A stretch of DNA of 64,000 nucleotides from Aquibacillus saliphilus (GCF_020404745.1 NZ_JAIZAP010000012.1:1-64000), one strand, 5' to 3'. Shown: positions 8,756 through 17,648, counted from the stretch's first letter. The notes: generated by a model not told the origin, from the letters alone. A program made the numbers and translations.

Positions 8756-8920
8756 TTAGCTATGATTTTTACTTTTGGGAAAATATAAAAATTCATTCAA
8801 TAATTGATCTAATTCCTGTGACACTTTGACAACTTCTTCATATTGATTTTCTTGGTAATACTGGTACATCTTTAAACGTAGTTTTTCTATTTTGTTTTCT
8901 TCATGTTTGACTTCTACCAA
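8756..8920 (-). CDS. Spo0E-like aspartyl phosphatase
   Basis: A 54-residue protein matching the Spo0E family: two helices with the signature SQELDQLLNEF at about residues 35-45. Family members dephosphorylate Spo0A~P and so restrain sporulation. I prefer the TTG at 8920, which has GGAGTG six bases upstream and gives the usual family length; an ATG at 8968 would add 16 residues. Its presence indicates a spore-former. It is followed immediately by the terminator of the convergent GlsB-like gene. Confidence 0.75.
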   Translation of the reverse strand: MVEVKHEENKIEKLRLKMYQYYQENQYEEVVKVSQELDQLLNEFLYFPKSKNHS

Positions 8921-9244
8921 GATAAACACTCCAATGCATCTTTTTATCACTCCGGCAACTAATTCCAATAATGATGGTTTAAATTAGTAATCTTTTTAGA
9001 TATTGTGATTACAACTAATTTAATTAATTTTTAAATCAACTATATGTCCGGACATATTTGTGTGATATTATTCTCGCGTAGTATTTACTAGTTTATACAG
9101 TTTAGCACCATGTGTAAACAGACGAAATTCTTCTGTTTTTGTCGAATCATGAGAAATAAACAATGTAACTGTTGCCAAGTTGTAATAAATGTCAATAAAA
9201 GAACCCTATCTCCTATAAATTAGGAGATAAGGTTCTTTTATTTT
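8921..9244. other. Intergenic region with palindrome and bidirectional terminator
   Basis: No credible gene. It holds a perfect 16-bp palindrome ATATGTCCGGACATAT at 9042-9057, possibly an operator for the Spo0E-like gene, and a strong hairpin at 9197-9239 (AAAAGAACCCTATCTCCT with AGGAGATAAGGTTCTTTT). The hairpin has A/T runs on both sides and would end minus-strand transcripts coming from the protease gene through the repeat. Confidence 0.55.
9197..9239. terminator. Bidirectional terminator
   Basis: An 18-base arm pairs with one mismatch across a seven-base loop and is flanked by A and T runs. It is distal to the structured repeat copy 2 at the 3' end of the M6-like protease gene. Confidence 0.75.
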
Positions 9245-9458
9245 TAGCTTAGGAAATTATAAAATTGGTTTCGTGTGGATAATTTTTTGACAATGTTAGC
9301 CGCGTCCAGCTCCGGCGCCTAGCCGGAAATAAGCGGTTTGCTTATTTCGAATGCACACCTCGAGGTCTTAAGTCAATCCTCTCTGTGGCAAAGAACGTCA
9401 CGCCGAGGCTTGTCTTAAGCTTGTCGGTGGTGAGCAAGGCGCCCTGCGCTTTTGTTCA
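9245..9458. repeat. Dispersed structured repeat, copy 2 (with inserted hairpin)
   Basis: Shares with copy 1 the left core GTCCAGCTCCGGCGCC and the right core AAGCTTGTCGGTGGTGAGCA, ending at GGCGCC 9438-9443. Relative to copies 1 and 3 it carries about 32 extra bases containing a perfect hairpin, GAAATAAGC (9326-9334) and GCTTATTTC (9340-9348). The apical stem is GTGG/TCAC, which keeps pairing through a G-U wobble. It abuts the 3' end of the minus-strand protease gene. Confidence 0.85.
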
Positions 9459-9473
9459 GTTAGTCGATAAGAT

Positions 9474-11576
9474 TTAATTCTTTTTTGGACCTTGTTCTTT
9501 TAAATCTACACTATAGTCAAAAGGTATCGACTGGTTACTTCCTTCTGGAGCAGCGTACCATGTTGTCATATAGTTTGTTCCGCTTTTAAATAGATTTTTT
9601 AAGTTTAATGCTTCCTCTTCTGTAATATTGAACGGGTCGATATGCTCTACCTTATATTTACCTTGTTTATTTTCATTTACAAAAGTAACAGAGTAATTTA
9701 CATATTCTTGTAGTAACTCAGCTTTCGACTGAAGTCCAACTAAAGAAGAACCATCATAATTTATTCCAATTTCCAGAATTTCAATATTATCAACAAACCA
9801 GCCAGATTCCGTTGTCCCCCAGTCGGTTAAATAGCGGAATGAAATATGGATTTCCTGACCGGCGTACTCGGAGAGATCGAAGCTTTCTTCTTGCCAGTCT
9901 TCAAAGTGTCCAGTGAATCCAGGAACATTTTCTTTGATTTTTGGATATCCTTCGTCAACGACATCGGATCTTGTATTTTCATTTTCTAAACTTGTCCATG
10001 ATTTACCATCATCAGTAGAAACTTGAACCATACCGAAATCCCATTGTTCTTCAATATCGATAAAATTGTCAAATTGAAGTGTTGCTTCTGAAACACTAGT
10101 TAAATCAGCGCTAAAGATTAGATTATTATCAACCTCATCACCATTACCACCCCAATATACTTGGTTGTCAGTGCCTAATGGGTCTTGAACAGATTCCCAG
10201 TTAATAGGTAAAGAGCCAATTCCATCAAATGAAATGTTATCAATTTTCTGTTCGAAATCTAGCACTTTATAGTCGGCACCCCATGCTGGAACCCCGTCTT
10301 TTTCATATTGCTTTGCTTGTTCAAAGTTAACTGTCGTGCCACGAACTTCTCCGTTTTCAACAGGAAGCTCACGCAAGTTGATTGTATTGAATCCATAAAT
10401 ACCTTTTTTAGCTTTAACATTTTCTGTATCATCAATAAGCAATGCCGTTACAAACTTCTCGTAGACGCTTTGGAAGTCTTCTTTAATGCCAAAGGATTGA
10501 TAAGCAGCATTATAGCTATCAATTCCATTTAACTCACTCGTAGCCACTTGTCTTATAAATTCTTGTCCAAATTGTTCATAGTTATAAAGAGTGAACAGGT
10601 AAACAAGTCCATAATCAGCAATCGTTTCCGGTCCTGTCTCTGCACCAACATGCTCATCCCAATTTACCAGTGAGTTTTCCGGATGATCAAGCAGGAAGTT
10701 AATTGAACCAGCATCATGACCATAGCCACCTAAATACTCAGAAAATGTCGACATGCCTTCGTTTAACCATGTTGTTTCATCAGCATCATTATCTGAATGG
10801 ATTAAGTGTTGTAATTCGTGCATGGTTGTTGAGTAAAAAGTATTTTCTAAGCGTTCTTCCCAGTTATTTGTGTCAATTGTAACTATATTACGATCAATAT
10901 ACATTTCTAGTGTGCTCCAGAAAAATCCAGCTACAAAAAATGGATAGTCAGGATTCGTGTAGTTATCATCCTTAATGTTATCTACTAGCATAATCACTTT
11001 GTCGCTACCTTCGTAATAACCAGTCGGCAGTCCAACCATTCCAGGTAGTGGAGATTGGCTACCATCAAGAGAATCAGGAGTACCAAAAAAGGCAGTAGTT
11101 TTAGGATAGATGTTTGTATCAAATTCTTCTGTAAGCTTGTCCACTTGTTCTTGAGTTACAACATGTGCAGGTCGTTCGTCACCATCTGGAAAGCTTAAGT
11201 CATTGGCAACCCATATTTCTACGTTTTCACCTTCACTACGTAGAGTGAATTCTTTAAAAGCTAAATCTCTATCTAAAAAGAGCTTCGAACCACCATCATA
11301 AGTAAATGTACTATCTTCATCCTGACTGTCAGCATCTTCTTGTTCATCAAAATTTACCTCTGAAGCGGCATCTTTGATTCTATTAGCTGCTTGTTTTTGA
11401 AACTCCTCATTACTCGATTGTTTATTTAATTCTGCAGTGATATCAAGCTCATCACCATAACGTTCAACATTCCATTTCTCACTTTCTTTTGCTTCTACTT
11501 GATAACTTATAGAAGGAGAGAGAAGAGAAAATGATAGAACACTGATAGACGCTAGTGTTACGATCTTTTTTTTCAA
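9474..11576 (-). CDS. Secreted M6 (immune inhibitor A)-like metalloprotease
   Basis: A 700-residue protein with a Sec signal peptide (KKK, hydrophobic core 6-22, AxA-like VEAKE near 28-31). The zinc site is HELQH at 253-257, with a downstream glutamate in WLNEG (E273), the layout of M6/gluzincin-like proteases. The C-terminal half holds beta-rich segments with paired aromatic/acidic motifs (WESV..GTDNQVYWGG and ESGWFVDNIEI) like the MAM/jelly-roll domains of immune inhibitor A. TTG start is supported by GGGAGG eight bases upstream. It probably degrades extracellular protein; secretion is inferred from the signal peptide. Confidence 0.85.
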   Translation of the reverse strand: MKKKIVTLASISVLSFSLLSPSISYQVEAKESEKWNVERYGDELDITAELNKQSSNEEFQKQAANRIKDAASEVNFDEQEDADSQDEDSTFTYDGGSKLFLDRDLAFKEFTLRSEGENVEIWVANDLSFPDGDERPAHVVTQEQVDKLTEEFDTNIYPKTTAFFGTPDSLDGSQSPLPGMVGLPTGYYEGSDKVIMLVDNIKDDNYTNPDYPFFVAGFFWSTLEMYIDRNIVTIDTNNWEERLENTFYSTTMHELQHLIHSDNDADETTWLNEGMSTFSEYLGGYGHDAGSINFLLDHPENSLVNWDEHVGAETGPETIADYGLVYLFTLYNYEQFGQEFIRQVATSELNGIDSYNAAYQSFGIKEDFQSVYEKFVTALLIDDTENVKAKKGIYGFNTINLRELPVENGEVRGTTVNFEQAKQYEKDGVPAWGADYKVLDFEQKIDNISFDGIGSLPINWESVQDPLGTDNQVYWGGNGDEVDNNLIFSADLTSVSEATLQFDNFIDIEEQWDFGMVQVSTDDGKSWTSLENENTRSDVVDEGYPKIKENVPGFTGHFEDWQEESFDLSEYAGQEIHISFRYLTDWGTTESGWFVDNIEILEIGINYDGSSLVGLQSKAELLQEYVNYSVTFVNENKQGKYKVEHIDPFNITEEEALNLKNLFKSGTNYMTTWYAAPEGSNQSIPFDYSVDLKEQGPKKN

Positions 11577-11904
11577 AATGTAGACCTCCCAAATTTTTTT
11601 CTTTTTAATAGTAAGGCGCGCACCTTACTATTAATTCTATAAGTATTCAGAAAATTAACAATAGTCTAATGGTAATTAATTTACAGATTTATTTTCACTG
11701 ATATAGGTAAATATAATTATTAATCTAAAAAGGCATTACGTGTATATAGTTGGAGTACGTATATGTTTTTCTCTTGACAGGATATGTTTAGCATCAATTA
11801 ATTTAGTAGTATTTGATAAGTTTTAACAACTACTAAGGACATTCACCTACTTAACAATCGTTTCATAGAATAGTTTAGATGAACGAACAAAGGGGTTTTT
11901 TGTA
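11577..11904. other. Intergenic region with 5' leader stem-loop
   Basis: No gene seen. AATAGTAAGG (11607-11616) and CCTTACTATT (11623-11632) form a perfect 10-bp inverted repeat 31 bases upstream of the minus-strand protease start. It could be a leader hairpin or an operator for a protease regulator. The rest is AT-rich promoter-like sequence for the two divergent genes. Confidence 0.5.
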
Positions 11905-13005
11905 GTGACTGAAAAGGTAATTAATTATTTTTGTGGTGGAAATACAGCAAAGGGATTCTACGGATTATATGAGTCCAACATGCAAGGGTTGGAGACTATC
12001 TATCTCTTAAAGGGTGGACCTGGAACAGGCAAATCAACACTTATTAAAAGGGTTGCAAATGAATGGGGGGAAAAGGGTTATCATTTAGAACTAATACATT
12101 GTTCTACGGATAATGATTCGTTAGAGGCCTTGATTATTCCAGAGCTAAAGTTTGGGGTTTTCGATAGTACTTCACCGCATGTGTTAGAACCAACTGCACC
12201 TGGAGCTATTGAGCAGTACGTTAATCTTGGATCAGCTTGGGATATAGCTAAATTAAAGGATAAACGGCAAGAAATTATCAATTATCAACAATCTATTCAG
12301 GAGATCTATCAAAAATCCTACGCATCTTTCAAAAATGGACTGCAAATACATGATGACCTAGAAGAAATTTATATCCGTGAAATGGATTTTGCTAAAGCGA
12401 ATCAAGTAACAGTTGACTTAATTGATCAAATTTTTGTTGGTAAACGAAGTAGTGGTCAGGAACAAATCACACGTCATCGTTTCTTTGGAGCTTCGACCCC
12501 GGATGGAGTTGTTGATTTTATTCCAAATATTACTGAAGGGCTATTAAAACGGTATTTTATCAAAGGGCGCGCTGGTACGGGAAAATCAACATTACTTAAA
12601 AAGGTTGCAACTGCTGGGGAGGAACGAGGCTTTGATGTGGAGATGTATCATTGTGGTTTTGATCCAGATAGCATTGATATGGTCATTATCCGTGAGCTAG
12701 GGGTATCCGTATTCGATAGTACAGATCCGCATGAATATTTTCCTGATCGTCACGGAGATGAAATTGTGGATTTATATCAAAAAACGGTTACACCTGGGAC
12801 AGACGAGAAATATCAAGCTGAGATAACAGATGTTACTAAACGTTATAAACAACGGATGAAGGAAGGTATTTTATATCTACAGGAAGCTAAGAGCCTCCAT
12901 GATCAATTGGAAAAAATCTATGTTGATGCGGTTAACTTTTCTGTTATAGATGGTTTTTATGAGGATATTAATAAGGCGGTTGAGCAGCAAGAAAAGGAAG
13001 TATGA
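11905..13005 (+). CDS. Tandem-P-loop ATPase of unknown role
   Basis: A 366-residue protein built from two similar halves. Each has a Walker A motif, GGPGTGKST at 37-45 and GRAGTGKST at 221-229. Each is followed by a matching stretch (YHLELIHCSTDNDSLEALI and FDVEMYHCGFDPDSIDMVI), then GVFDSTSPH or SVFDSTDPH. This internal duplication fits a conserved Bacilli ATPase family without known function. Start is GTG with AAAGGGG upstream. No neighbour suggests a partner. Confidence 0.8.
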   Translation: MTEKVINYFCGGNTAKGFYGLYESNMQGLETIYLLKGGPGTGKSTLIKRVANEWGEKGYHLELIHCSTDNDSLEALIIPELKFGVFDSTSPHVLEPTAPGAIEQYVNLGSAWDIAKLKDKRQEIINYQQSIQEIYQKSYASFKNGLQIHDDLEEIYIREMDFAKANQVTVDLIDQIFVGKRSSGQEQITRHRFFGASTPDGVVDFIPNITEGLLKRYFIKGRAGTGKSTLLKKVATAGEERGFDVEMYHCGFDPDSIDMVIIRELGVSVFDSTDPHEYFPDRHGDEIVDLYQKTVTPGTDEKYQAEITDVTKRYKQRMKEGILYLQEAKSLHDQLEKIYVDAVNFSVIDGFYEDINKAVEQQEKEV

Positions 13006-13126
13006 TCGGTTCATTCATTGTTGGAAAGGGCTTTTCATAAGTGTTGATGTTTTTAAATGTTCGGAGTTGATAGAAATTGCGACGTAACTTAAATCCTGGT
13101 GAGTGCATAATACCTGCCCCGGAAAT

Positions 13127-13404
13127 ACACTCAAAAGGACCTTCATAATGCTTATGAAAGTTTAATTTCATCATTTTCACTATCAAAAGGACCTTCATAG
13201 TGCTCATGAAAGTTTAAATTCATCATTTTCACTATCAAAATGACCTTCATAACGCTCATGAAAGTCTCTTTTCATCACTTTCACTATTAAAATGACTTTC
13301 ATAGTGTTTATGAACGTCTCTTTTCATCACTTTCATTATCAAAATGACCTTCATAACGCTGATGAAGGTCTTATTTCATCTCTTTCACACTCAAAAGGAC
13401 CTTC
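13127..13404. repeat. 52-bp tandem repeat array, about five copies
   Basis: Five consecutive imperfect units of 52 bases run from about 13127 to 13404, each with the core ACCTTCAT-N7-ATGAAAGT then TTTCATCA(T/C)TTTCACTATC. Each unit holds an inverted repeat; in the fifth unit GACCTTCAT/ATGAAGGTC is perfect. Because 52 is not a multiple of three, the array cannot encode an in-frame protein repeat. The remaining bases 13405-13637 show no gene. Confidence 0.85.
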
Positions 13405-13637
13405 ATACTCGATAAACAGCTTATGGATCACTTTGATTCATTATCCAAGTGTATTTCTCAGTCACCTTGTAAACAACCTCTCTGGGTACCCGCCACGTAC
13501 TTTCCAGTATGACGTGGTATGTTACGTCGGAGTCTATAGGTTTTGTGTCTTAAACTATTGTTCTACATGAGTAGTAAATCTCGAGTAACTTCGATACAAT
13601 TAATGGGGAAAAAATTTAAAAGGGGTTGTCGGATAAA

Positions 13638-14267
13638 ATGAACACTAATAAATGGATAGATATATCTCAACCACTGACAAACCAGGTTGCGCATTGGCCT
13701 GAAGATACGCCTTTTACTTATCAATTAACAGCATCAATGGCAGAAACAGGATCAGTTAATATTGGACAGATGACAACAAGTCTACATATAGGGACACACG
13801 TTGATGCACCTTTTCACTTTTTAGATAACGGAAAAAAGATAGTCGATATTGATGTCAATTATTATGTTGGACGAGCAAAGGTGATTGATGTATCAGATAA
13901 GGATGTAATTGACCGCAGCGTTTTAAGTGAATTTTCGCTAGTTGGCGTGGAACGGTTGCTGCTAAAGACGTCGCTACCTAGTAATCCAGAGCAATTTCCG
14001 AATGAAATTACTAAATTAGATTCAGAAATAGCTGTCTATTTGGCTGAAAATGGTATCAAGCTACTTGGAGTGAATATGCCTTCTGTCGATCCACTCGATA
14101 GTAAAAAGCTATTGACTCATCATTCGTTACATCAGCATGGTATTCATATATTAGAAAATGTTGTCTTAGATGAAATTGCTGAGGGAGATTATAATTTAAT
14201 AGCTCTGCCACTTAAAATTGTTGAAGGGGATGGCAGTCCGGTCAGAGCAGTCATTCAACCATTATAG
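13638..14267 (+). CDS. Cyclase-family metal-dependent hydrolase (kynurenine formamidase-like)
   Basis: A 209-residue protein of the cyclase/kynurenine formamidase superfamily. The diagnostic metal motif HIGTHVDAPFH is at about 50-60, with H50, H54, D56 and H60 as ligands. A second typical stretch, GVNMPSVDPLDSKKLLTHHSLHQHGIHILENV, lies near 150-180. Members hydrolyse N-formylkynurenine or cyclic amides. I prefer ATG 13638, because an upstream TTG at 13626 touches the AGGGG ribosome binding site. No tryptophan-catabolism gene is nearby, so substrate is open. Confidence 0.88.
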   Translation: MNTNKWIDISQPLTNQVAHWPEDTPFTYQLTASMAETGSVNIGQMTTSLHIGTHVDAPFHFLDNGKKIVDIDVNYYVGRAKVIDVSDKDVIDRSVLSEFSLVGVERLLLKTSLPSNPEQFPNEITKLDSEIAVYLAENGIKLLGVNMPSVDPLDSKKLLTHHSLHQHGIHILENVVLDEIAEGDYNLIALPLKIVEGDGSPVRAVIQPL

Positions 14268-14309
14268 AATTGTGATGTAACTCTCCGGCGGATAGTAGAT
14301 ACTCTTTGT

Positions 14310-14340
14310 CCATAATAAAGTAATTTGTGATTTATTATGG
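14310..14340 (+). terminator. Stem-loop after cyclase-family gene
   Basis: CCATAATAAA (14310-14319) pairs perfectly with TTTATTATGG (14331-14340), loop 11. The T-run is weak, so termination is plausible but not certain. Confidence 0.5.
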
Positions 14341-14452
14341 CTTAGTCTCCTTTTAGGATATTTGTACTATCTACAATTTTCACTTTAAGCAACTATCGAT
14401 TGAAAACTAACTTTGAGGAAATTATTTCATATAAGTAAAGTCACACCTCTTT

Positions 14453-14495
14453 CGTGATTTATCTCACGTTGTGATCAGTTGAATCGCAGTATAGT
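14453..14495 (+). promoter_or_regulatory. FNR/CRP-like site with class II promoter spacing (scdA)
   Basis: CGTGA-TTTATC-TCACG (14453-14468) is a perfect 5-6-5 inverted repeat of FNR/CRP type. A -10 element TATAGT lies at 14490-14495, so the predicted start is about 14502 and the operator is centred at -41.5, the classic activating position. Confidence 0.65.
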
Positions 14496-14524
14496 TAAGT
14501 TACAACTTAAGGAGGTAAATAAAA

Positions 14525-15220
14525 ATGACTACTTTTACTATAAATGATACACCGGCAGATATTGTTAAGGTTTTCCCGAAATCTAGTGATTTGTTTAAGA
14601 AAAATAGGATTGATTTTTGTTGCGGAGGAGATAAACCACTTGTCGAGGTGTTTTCTGAAAAAAATATAAGCGATGATCTAATCATGAGTGAACTAAATGA
14701 ATCCTATCAAGATTGGAAAAATAAAGGTAATGTGGAAACAAACTGGGACAAAATCTCAAACACAGAATTGGTTGATCACGTTGTTCATACACATCATGCC
14801 TACTTAAATGAAGAATTGCCTGCATTAGGTCAATTTGTTACGAAGATTTATCGTGTACATGGTGGCAGTCATCCACATTTAGTCAATCTTCACAAGCTTT
14901 ATAATACGTTCAAAATGGAACTGGAATCACATATGGTCAAAGAAGAACTAGACTTGTTCCCGTTAATTAAAGAATATGATATTAATCCGAGTCCGGAATT
15001 ATTGGAGAAAATTCAGGCAGTAAATAGTGCAATGGAAGACGAGCACGATTCAGCAGGAGACCTTCTTAAGCAAATGCATGATATTACAGATGGTTTCGAA
15101 CCACCAGCTGATGCGTGTAATTCATATCGAATTACATACGCCCGTCTAACCGAATTAGAATCAGACACTTTCCAGCACATTCATTTAGAAAACAATATTC
15201 TATTTAAAAAATTAGCTTAA
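14525..15220 (+). CDS. scdA: Iron-sulfur cluster repair di-iron protein (RIC)
   Basis: A 231-residue ScdA/YtfE-type protein that restores Fe-S clusters damaged by nitric oxide or peroxide. The N-terminal DUF542 part ends in RIDFCCGGDKPL with C32-C33. The C-terminal hemerythrin-like HHE domain supplies H and E ligands in HVVHTHHAYLNEELPAL, HGGSHPHL, ESHMVKEELDLFPLI, EDEHDSAG and HIHLENNILF. Start ATG has a near-perfect AAGGAGGT site. It is monocistronic, with its own FNR-like promoter and terminator. Confidence 0.93.
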   Translation: MTTFTINDTPADIVKVFPKSSDLFKKNRIDFCCGGDKPLVEVFSEKNISDDLIMSELNESYQDWKNKGNVETNWDKISNTELVDHVVHTHHAYLNEELPALGQFVTKIYRVHGGSHPHLVNLHKLYNTFKMELESHMVKEELDLFPLIKEYDINPSPELLEKIQAVNSAMEDEHDSAGDLLKQMHDITDGFEPPADACNSYRITYARLTELESDTFQHIHLENNILFKKLA

Positions 15221-15300
15221 TCATTTCAAAATAGCTATTTCCGCCATTAGGGTATAGCTTGATATTATGAAATTGACTCAGCAAAATTAATCTATTACAG

Positions 15301-15336
15301 AAGGTTACTGGCAACGTGCTAGTAACCTTTTGTTTT
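15301..15336 (+). terminator. Terminator (scdA)
   Basis: AAGGTTACT (15301-15309) pairs with AGTAACCTT (15321-15329), with an inner GCA/TGC, followed by TTGTTTT. Confidence 0.85.
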
Positions 15337-15455
15337 GGTGTTTAATGATTTATTTGTTCGTTCAAACTAGAAATACTCTATATGAAAGTAAAGCATATTT
15401 TTTCTAAACTAAAGCCAAATTAAGTAAATAGAAAAAAGCTTGAGGAGGCAATGAT

Positions 15456-17411
15456 ATGGATTTGAATGTAACACAAAAATTGATCAAGGATCATTTAGTC
15501 TATGGTGAGATGACCCCTGGGGAAGAGATTGGACTAAAAATCGATCAAACATTAACTCAGGATGCGACAGGTACGATGGTCATGTTAGAACTAGAAGCAA
15601 TGGAATTAGACTATGCCAAAACAGAAGCATCTGCGCAATATGTCGACCATAACTTAATTCAAGTAGATAGTAAAAATCCAGATGATCATTTATTTTTGCA
15701 AAGTGCTACACGGCGTTTCGGCCTACACTATAGCCGTCCTGGTAATGGTGTTAGTCATCCTGTTCACATGCAACGGTTAGCTAAGCCTGGCAAGACATTA
15801 CTTGGTTCTGACAGCCATACGTGTGCAAATGGTTGTATGGGAATGCTAGCAATGGGAGCTGGTGGAATTGATGTAGCGATGGCGATAGCCGGTGAACCAT
15901 TTTACGTTAAAATGCCTAAAGTATGGGGCGTGAAATTAAGTGGTGAAATGCCAGATTGGGTTAGCGCTAAAGATGTCATTTTTGAATTACTCCGTCGTCA
16001 CGATGTAAAAGGTGGTGTCGGGCGCGTAATTGAATATTATGGTCCTGGTTTAGAGAATTTAACGGCGATGGACCGTCATGTGATTGCAAATATGGGGGCA
16101 GAACTTGGTGCAACAGGAACAGTCTTTCCTTCTGATAAGGAAATAAAACGATTTTTAAAGGATCAAGACAGAGAAGACGATTGGACAGAATTAAAGGCAG
16201 ACAGAGGGGCGAAATATGATTTAGAAGAAGAAATAAACTTATCAAAGCTTGAGCCACTGGTTGCTAAACCTTCTAGTCCAGGTAATGTTGTTCCAGTAAG
16301 CGAGCTTTCGGGTGAACCTATTTATCAATCCTATGTTGGATCATCAGCCAATCCAGGTTACCGTGATTTTGCGATAGCTGCTGAAATTGTAAAAGGAAAG
16401 ATGATTGCTGATGGCCTTTCTTTTGATATTAATCCGACATCACGTCAGATGTTGACTGATTTGGTGAAGGAAGGACATATTGCTAGTCTTTTACAAGCTG
16501 GAGCCAGGTTGCATCAAGCAGGTTGCAATGGGTGTATTGGTATGGGACAGGCGCCTGCGACTGGTCGTAATAGTCTGCGGACAACACCGCGCAACTTTCC
16601 TGGACGTTCAGGAACAAAAGAAGACAGTGTTTTTTTGTGTAGCCCTGAGACTGCAGCAGCTTCTGCGTTGAGGGGAGTAATCACAGATCCACGTACACTA
16701 GATATGGATTATCCTAAAATAAAGAACCCAAACAAACCAACAATTGATGTGAATTTATTGGAAGAGCCGTTACCACTTGAAAGAGCTCGTGAAGTCGAGT
16801 TATATAAAGGCCCAAATATTGCATCCATTCCTGACATGGATGAACTACCGGATAGACTCGAGGTGCCGATTTTACTTAAAATGGGGGATAACATTTCTAC
16901 AGACGAAATATTAGCTGGAGGTGCACGTGTGCTACCTTTTAGGAGTAATTTACCTGAAATTAGTAAGTTTACCTTCGAAATTATAGATGAGAATTATTAT
17001 GATAAAGGAATGGCTAGTCGCAACTTGGGTGGACATGCTGTTGTTGGTGGTTTTAATTATGGACAAGGATCGAGTCGTGAACACGCGGCTCTTGCACCAA
17101 GATATCTTGGTTTACGTGTTGCTTTGGTGAAAGACTTTGCACGTATTCATTGGCAAAACCTAGTTAATTTTGGGATTTTGCCAATAACTTTTGTAAATGA
17201 AGGGGGTTACTCAAAACTAGATCAAGGTGATGTGTTAGTGTTCACGGACCTTAGAAAGAAAATCCAGCAAGGCAACGAATTTACTATTAGTGTGCAAGGG
17301 AAAAATCAAGAAATAACAGTCAAACACGCGCTATCGGGAAGACAGATTGAAATGGTATTAAAAGGCGGATTAATTAACTGGGTGAAGGACCGTCAAAAAA
17401 ATCGTGCTTAA
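15456..17411 (+). CDS. Aconitate hydratase, Aquifex type (paralogue 2)
   Basis: A 651-residue [4Fe-4S] aconitase. It is collinear with the copy at 2677-4623: the same GSDSHTCANG cysteine near 123, AGCNGCIGMG near 357-360, and GQGSSREHAALAPR near 537. It differs mainly at surface positions and in the last 20 residues. Start follows TTGAGGAGG. Two such genes in the same orientation 11 kb apart indicate duplication; I cannot tell whether one has moved to another hydroxy-acid substrate. A small CxxC protein gene follows after 60 bases and may be co-transcribed. Confidence 0.92.
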   Translation: MDLNVTQKLIKDHLVYGEMTPGEEIGLKIDQTLTQDATGTMVMLELEAMELDYAKTEASAQYVDHNLIQVDSKNPDDHLFLQSATRRFGLHYSRPGNGVSHPVHMQRLAKPGKTLLGSDSHTCANGCMGMLAMGAGGIDVAMAIAGEPFYVKMPKVWGVKLSGEMPDWVSAKDVIFELLRRHDVKGGVGRVIEYYGPGLENLTAMDRHVIANMGAELGATGTVFPSDKEIKRFLKDQDREDDWTELKADRGAKYDLEEEINLSKLEPLVAKPSSPGNVVPVSELSGEPIYQSYVGSSANPGYRDFAIAAEIVKGKMIADGLSFDINPTSRQMLTDLVKEGHIASLLQAGARLHQAGCNGCIGMGQAPATGRNSLRTTPRNFPGRSGTKEDSVFLCSPETAAASALRGVITDPRTLDMDYPKIKNPNKPTIDVNLLEEPLPLERAREVELYKGPNIASIPDMDELPDRLEVPILLKMGDNISTDEILAGGARVLPFRSNLPEISKFTFEIIDENYYDKGMASRNLGGHAVVGGFNYGQGSSREHAALAPRYLGLRVALVKDFARIHWQNLVNFGILPITFVNEGGYSKLDQGDVLVFTDLRKKIQQGNEFTISVQGKNQEITVKHALSGRQIEMVLKGGLINWVKDRQKNRA

Positions 17412-17471
17412 ATTGTAAGTCGCCTCTGACTCAGGGGGGCAGGACTAATTTAAAAAAGGAGAAAACTTAAA

Positions 17472-17648
17472 ATGGTGGATCGCAATAACGTATGTATTGC
17501 ATGTGAGGGAACTGGAATGCTTGCTGATGATGAGGAATGGCAATATAAATGTACCATTTGCAAAGGAGATGGACATTTTTATCCAGGAGACAGTCCAGAG
17601 CCAGCTAGTCCTATCAATGTAGACGAAAACAACCGGTTATTAGATTAA
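17472..17648 (+). CDS. Small double-CxxC zinc-ribbon-like protein
   Basis: A 58-residue ORF with ATG behind AAAAAGGAG. It carries CIACEGTG at about 8-15 and CTICKGDGHF at about 29-38, that is, two CxxC(x)GxG units like half of a DnaJ cysteine-rich domain. It should bind one zinc. It lies 60 bases downstream of the second aconitase gene and ends at a hairpin terminator. Function is unknown. Confidence 0.7.
   Translation: MVDRNNVCIACEGTGMLADDEEWQYKCTICKGDGHFYPGDSPEPASPINVDENNRLLD

Noticed and set aside
12968-13207. 79-codon minus-strand ORF across the end of the ATPase gene and the first 52-bp repeat
   Set aside because: It reads into the repeat array, whose 52-base period breaks any frame, has no ribosome binding site, and overlaps the ATPase end.
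13127-13404. CRISPR array
   Set aside because: Units are contiguous and imperfect along their full length, without unique spacers, and no cas genes are present.
13292-13570. 92-codon plus-strand ORF in the 52-bp repeats
   Set aside because: Composition follows the noncoding repeat; no start signal and no recognisable domain.
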